DNA of 64,000 nt from Subdoligranulum variabile (GTDB lineage Bacteria; Bacillota; Clostridia; Oscillospirales; Ruminococcaceae). The first letter of the stretch is position 1; every line of letters starts with the position of its first letter. The notes beneath the pieces are model-generated. The model was not told the origin of the DNA, searched no databases, and saw only the letters and a list, made by a program, of their open reading frames with translations. Both the position numbers and the translations under genes were made by a program. Positions 27,303 to 36,960 of the stretch are shown here, one piece after another. The stretch is from NCBI GenBank assembly GCA_003343905.1, contig QAKI01000066.1, forward strand, positions 1-64,000, written 5' to 3'.

Positions 27303-28649
27303 TCATCTACGACTCGCGGAAAAAACGTAGTAATAACCATCTCGCCGATACGCTTTTCTATAATTATATTTGTTCAATACTATGCCACAAACGGGCGCGT
27401 TGACAAGTTCCATCTTTTCTTTCGCCAATAGCGCGCTCTCGATTGTTGTCTTTCCAACACTTGCAACCATCACAATCCCATTCGTCAGGCGACTCAAGAT
27501 CACGGCGTCTGCTTCTATTGTTACGCTTGCAGTAGCGATAAGAATGATATCAAACTGCTTTCGTAGGCCTTCCAATAATATCTCAAACTGCGTTGAAGGA
27601 AAATCTTGTGCGAAGGCCTTCTCATAATTCCCGCAAGGCAGCACCGTACTCTCTAAGAACTCATTGTAGACCAAAACGGTATCTGAAGAAGCGTCCCCAC
27701 TCAACAGTTCAATCAGCCCTACTGCTCCCGCCATACCAAGATGAGTGCTAACCTGTCCACAATGCAAATCGGCATCGATAAGTAATGTCTTTTTCCCCGT
27801 CTCAGCAAACGATTTTGCTATTTTTTCTGCCACCTGTGCATCAGAGTCTTTCGCGCTAATCCCCGCCACCAAAACTACCGGGCATGTTCCTGCAGGAAGG
27901 ACACTTGCAAGGCTAACGCAAAGAGACCGATACGCTTGTTTGCTCGCATTTGTTTTAATCTTTTGATTTTCTATCGGAAGTACCCCCAGCGTTTTCATGC
28001 CGAGATAGTATGTAACATCTCCAGCATCACGAATCATATGATCGAACAGTTCAATGCCAACCAATACAAGCACACCGAGAACAATTCCTAAAAGGGCACC
28101 AACTACTCCAGCCTTCGTCAGACTCGGTTTGACTGCTTCGGTAATTTCCGCCGTAGATACTGCCTGTAATGTTCCAAGATTCGTCATATTCGCACTAGCA
28201 TCCGGAGCGACTGCCAGGATCTCATTACAAATGCGCCCTGCCACTTCCGGATTCGAGCCTCGTACAACCAGCCGCATAAAAGAGCTGCTGCCAACAGATT
28301 CTACACTTACAAAATTTGCAAGTTGCGCTCCGTCCATGTCGAGCCCAAGATTATCCGAAACCGCATCCAAAACCTGCGAGCTTCTAAGCACGACACTGCT
28401 GAGATTTGTGATATTTGTATAAAATTCGAGTTGTTCTCCCAAGTCAGTTCGGGTTCCATCCGTTCCCGACTTCGTATCGAGGTAGAAAAGCGCAGACGCT
28501 TGATAGGGCAAAACATTTTTAGCCTTACACTGTGTTATTAACACAGCACATAATGCACCTGCAAACATGCAAATGATTAGGACTAATATATGCTGCCATA
28601 AATACAGCAAAATCTCCCTGATATCAAGTTCCCGCTCACGCATATTCAT
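27303..28649 (-). CDS. Wzz/BY-kinase-like polysaccharide co-polymerase with degenerate P-loop
   Basis: A 448-aa protein. A Wzz domain has membrane helices near residues 15-35 (ILLYLWQHILVLIICMFAGA) and 180-200 (VVGALLGIVLGVLVLVGIEL). It is followed by a BY-kinase/MinD-like domain. The Walker A' motif TLLIDADLHCGQ is kept, but Walker A (VLVAGISAKDSDAQVAE) lacks the GxxxxGKS/T core and the Walker B position reads IILIATASVTIEADA. A C-terminal tyrosine cluster (YNYRKAYRRDGYYYVF) remains. It probably controls chain length; kinase activity is doubtful. Confidence 0.82.
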   Translation of the reverse strand: MNMRERELDIREILLYLWQHILVLIICMFAGALCAVLITQCKAKNVLPYQASALFYLDTKSGTDGTRTDLGEQLEFYTNITNLSSVVLRSSQVLDAVSDNLGLDMDGAQLANFVSVESVGSSSFMRLVVRGSNPEVAGRICNEILAVAPDASANMTNLGTLQAVSTAEITEAVKPSLTKAGVVGALLGIVLGVLVLVGIELFDHMIRDAGDVTYYLGMKTLGVLPIENQKIKTNASKQAYRSLCVSLASVLPAGTCPVVLVAGISAKDSDAQVAEKIAKSFAETGKKTLLIDADLHCGQVSTHLGMAGAVGLIELLSGDASSDTVLVYNEFLESTVLPCGNYEKAFAQDFPSTQFEILLEGLRKQFDIILIATASVTIEADAVILSRLTNGIVMVASVGKTTIESALLAKEKMELVNAPVCGIVLNKYNYRKAYRRDGYYYVFSASRR

Positions 28650-29835
28650 CCGCGGTGCTCATCCTTTCTGAAAAATACCAATCCGGAAGATTGATATACT
28701 TGTTTGGTACCAACCTGTATTGGTAAATTTCCTGCCTATTGAAAACTGAAACATAGGGGTATGTGGCTACCGTCACGTCTTGGACGTAGGGTCCTTGATC
28801 AATCGCAGCTTGGATATTTTTCACAGTCATAAATGTTTCAAATGCTACTAAGATGATGACCAAAAGATAGCGGCTTCCCCGGCGCATCTGCCGAATGCCA
28901 TATATGAGAAGATAAACCTCAATAAAGCGCAACATGCTTGCCGTTCTGGATGCCACCAGGTCATTCCATAGCAGTCCTCCGTACAGAGCCATCGCCATGA
29001 GATAACAGGAATAGGCAAATCGAAATCTGTCACTGCACTTTCCAATTTTACACAATTTCAGATACAGCCAAGTAATGATTCCCGTAAACAGCAGCCTTTC
29101 CGCAATAGCAGCCAGATTGATGCTCGCTCCATTCTCGAGGTAGTAGTTTAGCTTTGAAATTCCCAAAGCCATAATCAACGATTGGCCTTCCCGCGTAGAA
29201 AGAATGCATCCTGCCAACCACGCAAGCGCTGTAAGGATTTGTAAAGTGGAGACTTTGCGTATTTTCATCGGAATCAAAAGTACCAAGAAGACTACCGATA
29301 CAGTGTGAAATGTCATACACAATAATGTACCGACAATATACGCAAAATATCTCCTATTTTCAAGCAAAGGCAATAGAACACCAAGAAAAAACACTATGGC
29401 CAATCCCTGCCGCATACCGGAAGCAAGATAGGTCAAATATAGAGTTGGATATATCAGTAATAGTGCAAACGAATATGCAACCTTGTAGCGTTTCAGGAAT
29501 ACAAGCAAAAATCCCATCTGTAATATGGACATAAATGCTATAAATCCCTCAAACGGTATATGCAGAATTCGAAAAATATTACATACCAGCTGATAACCAG
29601 TCTCGCCATGCACATCATAATTGGGGAAAGTAATCGCCACATCGGAAATTTTATAATAATTATAACGGTATCCGAAGTAATCGCTCCCCTGACCATACCG
29701 AAAAACCAACATTCCTGTTAGGATTAAGAAACAAAACCAAAATTCAATTTTTTCAGCCGTTCTGGTTTCTTTTCCAACCGACTGTTTAAGGGTAAACAGG
29801 CAAAGCACTAGCCAAACCACAAGGTATATGCTCAT
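28636..29835 (-). CDS. EpsG/Wzy-like polysaccharide polymerase
   Basis: A 399-aa integral membrane protein with roughly ten hydrophobic helices. The EpsG family pattern is visible: an early GQGSDYFGYRYNYY loop and YPTLYLTYLASGMRQGLAIV, the latter like the 'SGMRQ.IA' motif. It should join repeat units outside the membrane. Its start overlaps the end of the upstream GT4 gene by 4 nt, and its end overlaps the Wzz-like gene. Confidence 0.83.
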   Translation of the reverse strand: MSIYLVVWLVLCLFTLKQSVGKETRTAEKIEFWFCFLILTGMLVFRYGQGSDYFGYRYNYYKISDVAITFPNYDVHGETGYQLVCNIFRILHIPFEGFIAFMSILQMGFLLVFLKRYKVAYSFALLLIYPTLYLTYLASGMRQGLAIVFFLGVLLPLLENRRYFAYIVGTLLCMTFHTVSVVFLVLLIPMKIRKVSTLQILTALAWLAGCILSTREGQSLIMALGISKLNYYLENGASINLAAIAERLLFTGIITWLYLKLCKIGKCSDRFRFAYSCYLMAMALYGGLLWNDLVASRTASMLRFIEVYLLIYGIRQMRRGSRYLLVIILVAFETFMTVKNIQAAIDQGPYVQDVTVATYPYVSVFNRQEIYQYRLVPNKYINLPDWYFSERMSTADEYA

Positions 29836-30959
29836 CTCGCCTCTCCCAAGCTCGCTTTGTCATCGGCTTTTTGTTCCAGTCGAGCCTTTATGAGATCATA
29901 TCTTCCAACGGGAACAAGATACGACTCTGGCGTCGTAATTGTTTCCCATGTTCCGCCCACATCATAAGCGATAACAGGCGTCCCACAGGCCTGGGCTTCC
30001 AGGTTTACGGTTGGATACGTTTCCTCATAAGATGTATTAATCAAATAATCCGCCGCAGTATATATTTCTGCCAGTTGGCTTGCATTCTCTGTACGCAGGA
30101 TTCCCAGCGCTTGGGCCGGAAGTTCTTTTTTCTGTTCCTCTGAAACGCCAACCAACACCAAGCGATATGGTTCTCCCAGCGATTCAATGAGTGCTAACTG
30201 ATCCTGAAGTCCCTTTCGTTTGCCCCATTTACTGGCTACTCCTAGTAAAACCGTTTTATTCTGTAAGCCATACTTTTCCCGAAAACCGCTTTGTGTTGGT
30301 TTGAACACTGTTGTTTCAATTTTATTATATACTACTTCTATCGGGTAATCGCTCAAAAAACTCTGGCGAACCTGATCTGCCAGCCAACGACAAGGAGCAA
30401 CCAATGTAAGATCCGGGACACTAGTAAAGGCTTGCTTCTTACGGGCAAAATTTTGACGCACATCAGATAAACCCATACACTTCGGATATTCTTTAAGCTG
30501 TACACATTTGGAGCATTCTGTTTTCCACTGCTCACACCCCACATAACTAAAATGCGAACAATGTCCCGTAAAAGCCCAGCAGTCGTGCAGCGTCCAGCGG
30601 ATTGTCTTTCCGCAAGTTTTCAAATAATTGAACAGCAATTCTATATTTAGATAGTAGCCATGAATGTTGTGCAACCAAATCACATCGGGATCATACTCTT
30701 TGACCCAGTACAGAAATTTCCGCGTTGCACATTTGGACCCAAACCCATGCAGATCAAACAACCGAGTCATCAATCCATGCACCCGGTAATCAAGTGATGT
30801 ACCAATGCGGTGAGTCGTCACACCTTCACAGTTGCTCTCCCAGCGACCATAGGCCAGAACGCACTCATGTCCCTGCGCCTGTAGCTTCCGGCATTGCTCG
30901 GCAGCAATTCGACCGGTGCTACCACTGCCTGCTACAACGTTAATGAAGAGATACTTCAT
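29832..30959 (-). CDS. Glycosyltransferase family 4
   Basis: A 375-aa GT-B enzyme. The N-terminus MKYLFINVVAGSGSTGRIAA carries the glycine-rich donor-side loop. The C-terminal domain shows VLLGVASKWGKRKGLQDQLA and the EX7E-type region TSYEETYPTVNLEAQACGTP. The start at 30959 overlaps the upstream GT gene by 20 nt and has AGGGGGG before it; in-frame codons further upstream lack support. Adds a sugar to the growing repeat unit. Confidence 0.88.
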   Translation of the reverse strand: MKYLFINVVAGSGSTGRIAAEQCRKLQAQGHECVLAYGRWESNCEGVTTHRIGTSLDYRVHGLMTRLFDLHGFGSKCATRKFLYWVKEYDPDVIWLHNIHGYYLNIELLFNYLKTCGKTIRWTLHDCWAFTGHCSHFSYVGCEQWKTECSKCVQLKEYPKCMGLSDVRQNFARKKQAFTSVPDLTLVAPCRWLADQVRQSFLSDYPIEVVYNKIETTVFKPTQSGFREKYGLQNKTVLLGVASKWGKRKGLQDQLALIESLGEPYRLVLVGVSEEQKKELPAQALGILRTENASQLAEIYTAADYLINTSYEETYPTVNLEAQACGTPVIAYDVGGTWETITTPESYLVPVGRYDLIKARLEQKADDKASLGEAR

Positions 30960-32157
30960 GAGCCCCCCTGCCAGCACAAACATATAGTTCTTGCTCCAGC
31001 GCATCCATAAAATGCTCGCGGGTAAAGTGCTGTTCATAATACGCCCGCGCGTTCAAACCCAATCGTTCGGGGTTCGGACATTCCAAGAACTTTCTCACTG
31101 CATCTGCCAAACCTTGAGCATCTTCCGCAGGAGCACAAAAACCACATTGTGCTTCTTGAATCACAAGCGGAATTTCTCCATTGCCGCAACCAATCACAGG
31201 CTTTCCGGCCGCCATATAGGTCTGCACCTTGCCGGGCAATGTCAGCGAGATAAATCTATCGGCCATCAAGGTCACCAGCATAGCATCCGCCTCCGCATAA
31301 TACTGCGGCATTTCCTCAATTGGTTTTCGTCCATGAAAAATCACACAATCAAGATTCTTTTCGGTCGCCATCTTTTTCAAATGTTCCAGTTCAGAACCGT
31401 CCCCTACGATGTGCCAGCGCAGTTTCTTTATCTGCCGCAGCAACTCGGCAGCCTGCAACACGGTAGTCAAACTTTGGGCCGCTCCCACATTTCCCGCAAA
31501 CATCAAATCTACCGTTTGTTTGTCAGAGTCCGCTTGCGGCATTTTGTCAAACTGTGTTGCAGTATATTGTGGCAAATACGCAATTTTTGTATCGTCAACA
31601 CCATGCTGCTGCACAAGATATTCCCGGAACATACGAGACGTAATCAAAATGCGATTCGGTTTGTTATATAAGCGTTTTGATTCCCATCCAAAGAATCTAT
31701 AAACAGGGGAACTTTCTCCAATCCCTCCCGCTGCCAGACAAGCAGGCCAAAGATCCATACAGTACATAACAACCTTTTTCCCATGCTTTTTAGCATAGGA
31801 AAAAGCAGCGCTGCTCATCATGACCGGAGAAGACTGGTTGGCAAACACAACATCATAGTCCATCTTCAAACGTCTTGCATACCAGGAGGAAGACAAAGCA
31901 TAACTGTAGTAATTTAAAAGTCGAAAAACAGCATTATGTCTCCGGGCAACAGTAAAGGTACGGGTTATCTGTACGCCATTATGTCTTTCTCGACGGCGAG
32001 CACCGTTTTTATACCCCGGATAAGTAATTCCCATGGGATAATTGGGAACATCCGTAATTAGATCTACGGTATGCCCGCGGCGTACAAGTTCTTCGCAAAT
32101 ATCTGGCAACGGATATGGTTCCGGCCAATAATGCTGGCAGATTACCAGAATTTTCAC
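30940..32157 (-). CDS. Glycosyltransferase family 4 (WbuB-like)
   Basis: A 405-aa GT-B enzyme. The N-terminus is MKILVICQHYWPEPYPLPDI and the C-terminal donor-binding region contains LMFAGNVGAAQSLTTVLQAA and LVTLMADRFISLTLPGKVQT. This matches the WbuB/WcaI type that follows the initiating sugar transferase in many surface-polysaccharide loci. It starts 26 nt after the sugar transferase. Confidence 0.88.
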   Translation of the reverse strand: MKILVICQHYWPEPYPLPDICEELVRRGHTVDLITDVPNYPMGITYPGYKNGARRRERHNGVQITRTFTVARRHNAVFRLLNYYSYALSSSWYARRLKMDYDVVFANQSSPVMMSSAAFSYAKKHGKKVVMYCMDLWPACLAAGGIGESSPVYRFFGWESKRLYNKPNRILITSRMFREYLVQQHGVDDTKIAYLPQYTATQFDKMPQADSDKQTVDLMFAGNVGAAQSLTTVLQAAELLRQIKKLRWHIVGDGSELEHLKKMATEKNLDCVIFHGRKPIEEMPQYYAEADAMLVTLMADRFISLTLPGKVQTYMAAGKPVIGCGNGEIPLVIQEAQCGFCAPAEDAQGLADAVRKFLECPNPERLGLNARAYYEQHFTREHFMDALEQELYVCAGRGAHEVSLH

Positions 32158-32182
32158 GGTGTTCCTCTTTTCTTATCTTAGT

Positions 32183-33592
32183 TTAGACTATCGTTTCTTC
32201 TGATGACGAAAGGGCATCCTTTTCTTCCTCGAATCCCTCAGTACTCTCTGGCATAAACAGGATTTTGATGGTAGCAAAAATAATCTTCAGATCCGTCACA
32301 ATGCTTTGTTCTGCAATATACATAAGATCCATTTGGAGTTTATCGTAGGGGCTGGTGTTTGCTTTCCCATAAACTTGTGCATAACCCGTCAGGCCGCTTT
32401 TTACCTGTAAACGCAAACCGAATTCCGGCATTTCTTTCTCATACAGTTCAATGGTTTCCAAGCGTTCCGGGCGCGGCCCCACAATAGTCATATTACCAAT
32501 AAGTATATCATACAGTTGCGGCAGTTCATCCAATCGACAAGCACGAATAATTTTGCCAACCGGCGTGATTCGGTCGTCATTTTGCAGTGTCACAATTCCT
32601 TTGCCGCCCTTATCAGCATCAATCTTCATGCTACGGAACTTGTGAATCACAAAAACACGACGGTCCAACGTCATTCTCTTTTGTGTAAAGAGAACAGGTC
32701 CTCCGTCATACGCTTTAATGGCAATTGCCGTTATCAGCATAAAAGGACTGGTAATTACTAGTGCAATACCAGACAGCACCAAATCCACTAACCGCTTGAT
32801 AAACAAATAAAACAGGGACGGAGACGCCCGTTGACAAAGAAGCACCGGCAGATTATTCATACGGAAACTTTGTGCATTACTAATCAGTAAGTCTCCAATA
32901 TTGGGCCGGACATACGCCAATACATCGTGATCAATGCAGTACTTCAAAATATCATTGCGCTTGCTGGATTGGATGCCACACAACAAAACCGCTTCAACGC
33001 CAACATTTTCCATCTTCTCAAAGATGTTTTCATTGGGCTGTGCTACGCAGACTTTGCCAATCAGCGCAAAACGGTTTTCGTATTTGTGCGCAATTTTCTC
33101 ACCATTTTTGAAGGCTTCTGGATTATCATAAAGTAAGAGTGTTCGCTTGGGCGGGATGATTCGATCTGTCAACTGGTATGCAACATAGGACCATCCAGCG
33201 CTTAAAAAGCAACACGTCGCAAAGCAAAGCAACAGCGGTACCGGCGTCGGGATACTATTGCGCACCAGCATCCAAGTCACCATATACATAAAGAAATGCG
33301 TCATAATCAGCGCAATAAAATGAGAATACGCCAACTCCGTAATTCGACTTGTCAGTAAGTCAAATCCACCATATACATGGGCAAACGCCATATTGAGCGC
33401 AACGAACAATCCAATGACCATATAATTGCCATTTCCCTCGAAGCTCAAATACAAATGGTTCTCATAATAGGTGAACCAGCATACGGCGAAAGCAGTTCCA
33501 TTCAGCAACAACAAGGCCACATACAATCCGAGCAGCCCCACATTCTGATACTGACTCTTTTTTGCCATTACAGACGGTCGTTTACTTGTCAT
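32183..33592 (-). CDS. Undecaprenyl-phosphate sugar phosphotransferase (initiating enzyme)
   Basis: A 469-aa WcaJ/CpsE-type polyprenyl glycosylphosphotransferase, which moves a sugar-1-phosphate from its nucleotide to undecaprenyl phosphate. Four N-terminal membrane helices and a central nucleotide-binding-like domain are followed by the catalytic domain: VLFTQKRMTLDRRVFVIHKF, RACRLDELPQLYDILIGNMT, IVGPRPERLE. First gene of the operon; transcription runs leftward through about 17 kb. The ribosome site is weak. Confidence 0.92.
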   Translation of the reverse strand: MTSKRPSVMAKKSQYQNVGLLGLYVALLLLNGTAFAVCWFTYYENHLYLSFEGNGNYMVIGLFVALNMAFAHVYGGFDLLTSRITELAYSHFIALIMTHFFMYMVTWMLVRNSIPTPVPLLLCFATCCFLSAGWSYVAYQLTDRIIPPKRTLLLYDNPEAFKNGEKIAHKYENRFALIGKVCVAQPNENIFEKMENVGVEAVLLCGIQSSKRNDILKYCIDHDVLAYVRPNIGDLLISNAQSFRMNNLPVLLCQRASPSLFYLFIKRLVDLVLSGIALVITSPFMLITAIAIKAYDGGPVLFTQKRMTLDRRVFVIHKFRSMKIDADKGGKGIVTLQNDDRITPVGKIIRACRLDELPQLYDILIGNMTIVGPRPERLETIELYEKEMPEFGLRLQVKSGLTGYAQVYGKANTSPYDKLQMDLMYIAEQSIVTDLKIIFATIKILFMPESTEGFEEEKDALSSSEETIV

Positions 33593-33748
33593 TTTATCTT
33601 GCCCATTTCATTACAGTTTTTTAAACACAAAGAAGCTGTAAGCAAATCATTTTTTCCTTATTGGAAAATCAGCATCAAACTTCGCCTGTCCTCTTTTCAC
33701 AATTTCTTACATCACATAAGACAATTGCAGCTTCTCATGGATAAAGAT

Positions 33749-33777
33749 ATTTTACCATACAATGTCCACTATTTCAA
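33749..33777 (-). promoter_or_regulatory. Promoter of the polysaccharide operon
   Basis: Minus-strand TTGAAA (plus 33772-33777), a 17-bp spacer and TAAAAT preceded by TGG (plus 33749-33754). This leaves a leader of about 150 nt before the first gene. Within it AGAAGCTG (33640s on the plus strand) and CAGCTTCT (33728-33735) can pair, so the leader may fold. Confidence 0.55.
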
Positions 33778-33903
33778 GAATACAACAATATTTAGCTACA
33801 GCCATTACAAAGTCCATTTCAGCTCTTTTCCCTTCACCATTTGGACGCCTTTCAATAACAATTGTATGCATAAAGTATCAGAGCACCGCTAATGTAAACG
33901 AAT

Positions 33904-33936
33904 CCCGGAAAGCCTTGCGGGACAAGACTTTCCGGG
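33904..33936. repeat. Hairpin-forming inverted repeat
   Basis: CCCGGAAAG (33904-33912) and CTTTCCGGG (33928-33936), with an inner CTTG/CAAG pair. It opens a 700-bp stretch (33593-34318) that holds no gene, only structured elements. Role unknown. Confidence 0.55.
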
Positions 33937-34127
33937 CTTTGAGGGTAAATGGGAGTAGCTCCGCAGTTATTGTAAGTGGTGAAAATTTTAGGAAGATAAG
34001 CGGCTATTCATCAAAAGCGGATTATCTTTTTGTAGATAATTTGCCTGCGATATTTCGGTGCAAAGACAATATGATATTTGCATCTATACTTACTATGTGA
34101 TAAACTTTTTACGTCATCCATTAACAC

Positions 34128-34187
34128 GAACCTCCAGTGCTCCTTTTTGTGGTTGCCAGACCTCTTCTATTTTAGCACTGGAGGTTC
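34128..34187. repeat. 14-bp inverted repeat
   Basis: GAACCTCCAGTGCT (34128-34141) and AGCACTGGAGGTTC (34174-34187) are perfect arms around a 32-nt loop, followed by a T-rich stretch. It could be a terminator or an element end. Confidence 0.6.
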
Positions 34188-34214
34188 TTTCTTGTTCTAA
34201 AGTGTTTTTACCGA

Positions 34215-34239
34215 CCCCCAGTTTAACTGGGGGTTTTTA
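34215..34239 (+). terminator. Terminator-like hairpin
   Basis: CCCCCAGT (34215-34222) and ACTGGGGG (34226-34233), followed by TTTTTAT. No intact gene precedes it on this strand. Confidence 0.65.
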
Positions 34240-34264
34240 TCTTGCCTATTCGGTGCCAACAAGG

Positions 34265-34308
34265 ATAGAGCCATGCAGAAGGATTATCTTCTGCATGGCT
34301 CTATTTTG
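34265..34308 (+). terminator. Terminator-like hairpin, 17-bp stem
   Basis: A perfect 17-bp stem (34265-34281 and 34288-34304, AGAGCCATGCAGAAG/CTTCTGCATGGCTCT core) with a 6-nt loop and TTTT. It lies directly before the ribosome site of the decayed operon. Confidence 0.7.
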
Positions 34309-34318
34309 CAAGGAGAAT

Positions 34319-34437
34319 ATGTACCATAAACCTGTGCTAAGGATTTTCGCATTTCCAAAAATGTAGCCGAAGCACTAGTGACTTTGGCGGCGTCTGCAGA
34401 CACTGTCATTATTACCAGTCTGAACGAAGACAACTGA
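34319..34437 (+). pseudogene. Small decayed ORF upstream of the amidoligase remnant
   Basis: ATG at 34319 with AAGGAG 4 nt upstream begins MYHKPVLRIFAFPK. A one-base shift then leads into NVAEALVTLAASADTVIITS and ends at TGA 34435-34437. The pieces fit a single short protein of about 38 residues. Family not recognised; it looks like the first gene of a small operon now disrupted. Confidence 0.45.
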
Positions 34438-34438
34438 G

Positions 34439-35554
34439 ATGACCAGCCCCCCTGTGCGAAACATTGGCCTGCGTATGCTGCGGTGCCGAGATCCACCGCG
34501 ATGACGTGTATTTTGTAGGTGAACAGCCTCTTTGCCGTGACTGTGCCGATGAAGAAACCTTCGTCTGTAACAACTGCGGTTTCCCCCCACCGGAACAGTG
34601 ACAACTAGGGGGATGACCTTTGTCCCTCCTGCCGGGAAGAATACTTTGTAACCTGCACCGAGTGCGGCCGCCTGATTTCCAACAGCGAAGCATGGTATGC
34701 GGAAGATGATGACGACTCGCCGCCCTACTGTGAATCCTGTTACCGGGAGAAAGTAGGCGATGCACTGCATCCCTACAGCTACAAGTTTTCCCCTATCTTC
34801 TACGGCAACGCCCCGCTCTATCTGTGTGGTATGTGGGGGCTGGAAGCAGATGCGCTGAGCAAAGCGTTTTCCACACCCGCACGGCCTTGAACGTAATCAA
34901 CCGCCGGGAAGAGTACTCCTACATGAAAACCAACGGCAACCTGGATGATGGTTTTGAACCGGCGCCCCATCCCTGCGCACTGGAAAAACACTGTACCAAG
35001 ATTTCCTAGGCCAATATAGTAGCCGCTTTCTGAGAAATGCACTATAACAGCCACAACGCCGGGACCCGCGGATTGCGCGTCCATGTAAACCAGAACAGAT
35101 TGGGTGAACACAGTACCACCCTGGATGAAACCATCTCTAAAATTCTTTATCTATTCGAGCGATTCTGGCAAGAGATCCTGCGTTTCAGCCTCCGCACCGA
35201 AAGCCAAATCGAATCATTGGACCGCCCGCTATGGGCTATAAGAGCAGCGCCAAGGAGGTTCTGGAACACGCCAAATATAGCTCAGGGAACGAGCGTTATG
35301 CCTGTGTCAGTCTGACAAACTACGACACCATTGAGTTCCGGGCTTTCCAGGGCATGCTCAAACTCAACACCCTGCAGTTTGTAGATTGCATCTGCCGGCT
35401 GGCTCTTGCTTTGTCTGAGAGTGAGATCAAAAATCTGAGCTGACCCGCCTTTGTGCTCCGTCTAACCGATGAAAGTGCCCCGGAATTGATCCAGTATCTG
35501 AAAGAGCGCCGCCTGTACATCAATGAGCCGGCAACGGCAGAATGGGAGATATAA
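34439..35554 (+). pseudogene. Amidoligase-family protein (decayed)
   Basis: Recognisable in pieces over all three frames. The N-terminal part has three zinc-ribbon pairs (CVCCGAE with CRDC, CNNC with CPSC, CTECGRL with CESC). Next come YMKTNGNLDDGFEP, GLRVHVNQNRLGE, TLDETISKILYLFERFWQEI and a C-terminal TNYDTIEFRAFQGMLKLNTL. This order matches the amidoligase proteins carried by Clostridia plasmids and integrative elements. At least four frameshifts or stops separate the pieces, so no product is expected. The next remnant follows within a few bases. Confidence 0.7.
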
Positions 35555-35556
35555 TC

Positions 35557-36325
35557 ATATGTGGATTGTTTGGATTCAGTGCCCCTTCCCGCAACCTGAC
35601 CCTACGGCAGGCCCGTCGACTTCTTCGTACCTTGTCGGTAATCAGTATGGTACGCGGTACCGACGCCACCGGCATTGCCTACAACAGCCATAACCGGCTG
35701 CACATCTACAAACGCCCGGGAGCAGCCAACAAGACACGGCTTTTGCCGTCCGCTTCTTCTCGCGTAGTCATGGGGCATGTGCGGATGACCACTCAGGGCA
35801 ATGCACAGTCCAATTATAACATATAACAGCCATCCATTCCCCTGTAATCTGGATGGGTGCCTCTCAGACAACGGTCCTGACTTTGCCCTGACCCACAACG
35901 GCGTTCTGAACAACGGCCTGTTGCCTCGCCATCAGCTACATCTCCCCAAGACGCGGATTAAGACTGACAGTTACGTAGCCGTACAGATGCTGACATCTGC
36001 CGGGACACTGGATTTGACGTCTTTGGCCGGATTGCCGAACAACTGGAAGGCACCTTCACGCTGACCATCCTGAACAATCAGGACAACCTCTACTTTGTGC
36101 GGGGGCAATAGCCCCTCTGCCTGGTGGAGTTTCCCCGTATGGGATTATTCGTCTATACCAACACCTCCAACATCCCGCAGAATGCATTGTCCGTTCGGAC
36201 TTTTACAGGTCCACCCCTTCTTCCGAATCTGGCTGGAGGATGGCAAGATTCTGCACCTGTCTGCCGCCGCACAGAAGAATACTTTCCAAAAATCTCTTGA
36301 ATACTACCTGCAACCTAGGCTTTGA
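35557..36325 (+). pseudogene. Class II glutamine amidotransferase (decayed)
   Basis: The N-terminus reads ICGLFGFSAPSRNLTLRQAR: the expected ATG is ATA (35557-35559) before the catalytic Cys2. RGTDATGIAYNSHNRLHIYK and RVVMGHVRMTTQGNAQSNYN follow, then a stop near 35826. Later fragments DFALTHNGVLNNG and LEGTFTLTILNNQDNLYFVR lie in other frames. This is the usual partner of the amidoligase in mobile elements. Multiple lesions and the lost start make it a clear pseudogene. Confidence 0.72.
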
Positions 36326-36448
36326 AGGGGATGACGTGATGATCTTACAGGGATGCGGATATTGCCCGGACGAAATCGAAAAACTCCTGCAGGATCCGAA
36401 ACTGTTCCGAGCAGCCTCGCAGGAGTCTTACCATGTACCGAGGGGGGA

Positions 36449-36960
36449 TTGGGTACGAAGATTGCTTATGTCCGTGTATCCACCGCCGAACAGAATGAGC
36501 AGCGCCGGATCAGCGCCCTGGCCAAGCACGATATCGAGCGTTGGTTCACTGAGAAAGTTTACGGCAAGGACACCAACCGCCCCCAGCTGCAGGCCATGCT
36601 GGAATTTGCCCGGGAGGGGGATACCACCTAACGTTCACGATTTCTGCCGCCTTCCCAGTAGCACTTCTGACTTACTTCAGATCGTGGAGCTGCTCCAGCG
36701 CAGGAAGGTTCATCTGGTCAGCAACAAGAAAAACATTGATACCTCCACTCCAACCGGGAAGCTGATGCTGAAGATAATCAGAGCTATCAATGAATTTGAG
36801 AGACAGAACATTCTGGAACGGCAGAAAGAAGGCATCGCCATCGCCAAAGCATGCGGCAGATACAAAGGCCGTACTCTCATCCAATTGGACTCCCAACATT
36901 TTGAAGCCGTCTACGCCCACTACTATACCCGGGAGATTAGCAAAAAGGAAGGATTCCCCA
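36449..36960 (+). pseudogene. Small serine recombinase (resolvase), frameshifted and truncated
   Basis: The first part reads KIAYVRVSTAEQNEQRRISA (catalytic serine in RVST) and KDTNRPQLQAMLEFAREGDT. A one-base insertion near 36631 creates TAA. The frame resumes as VHDFCRLPSSTSDLLQIVEL, GKLMLKIIRAINEFERQNIL and ACGRYKGR. The DNA-binding helix-turn-helix is missing, because the frame runs directly into the start of the dehydratase gene at 36961. Not expected to be active. Confidence 0.78.

Noticed and set aside
33762..34100. A 112-aa plus-strand frame upstream of the decayed module
   Set aside because: It crosses a hairpin, has no ribosome site and resembles no family; probably chance.
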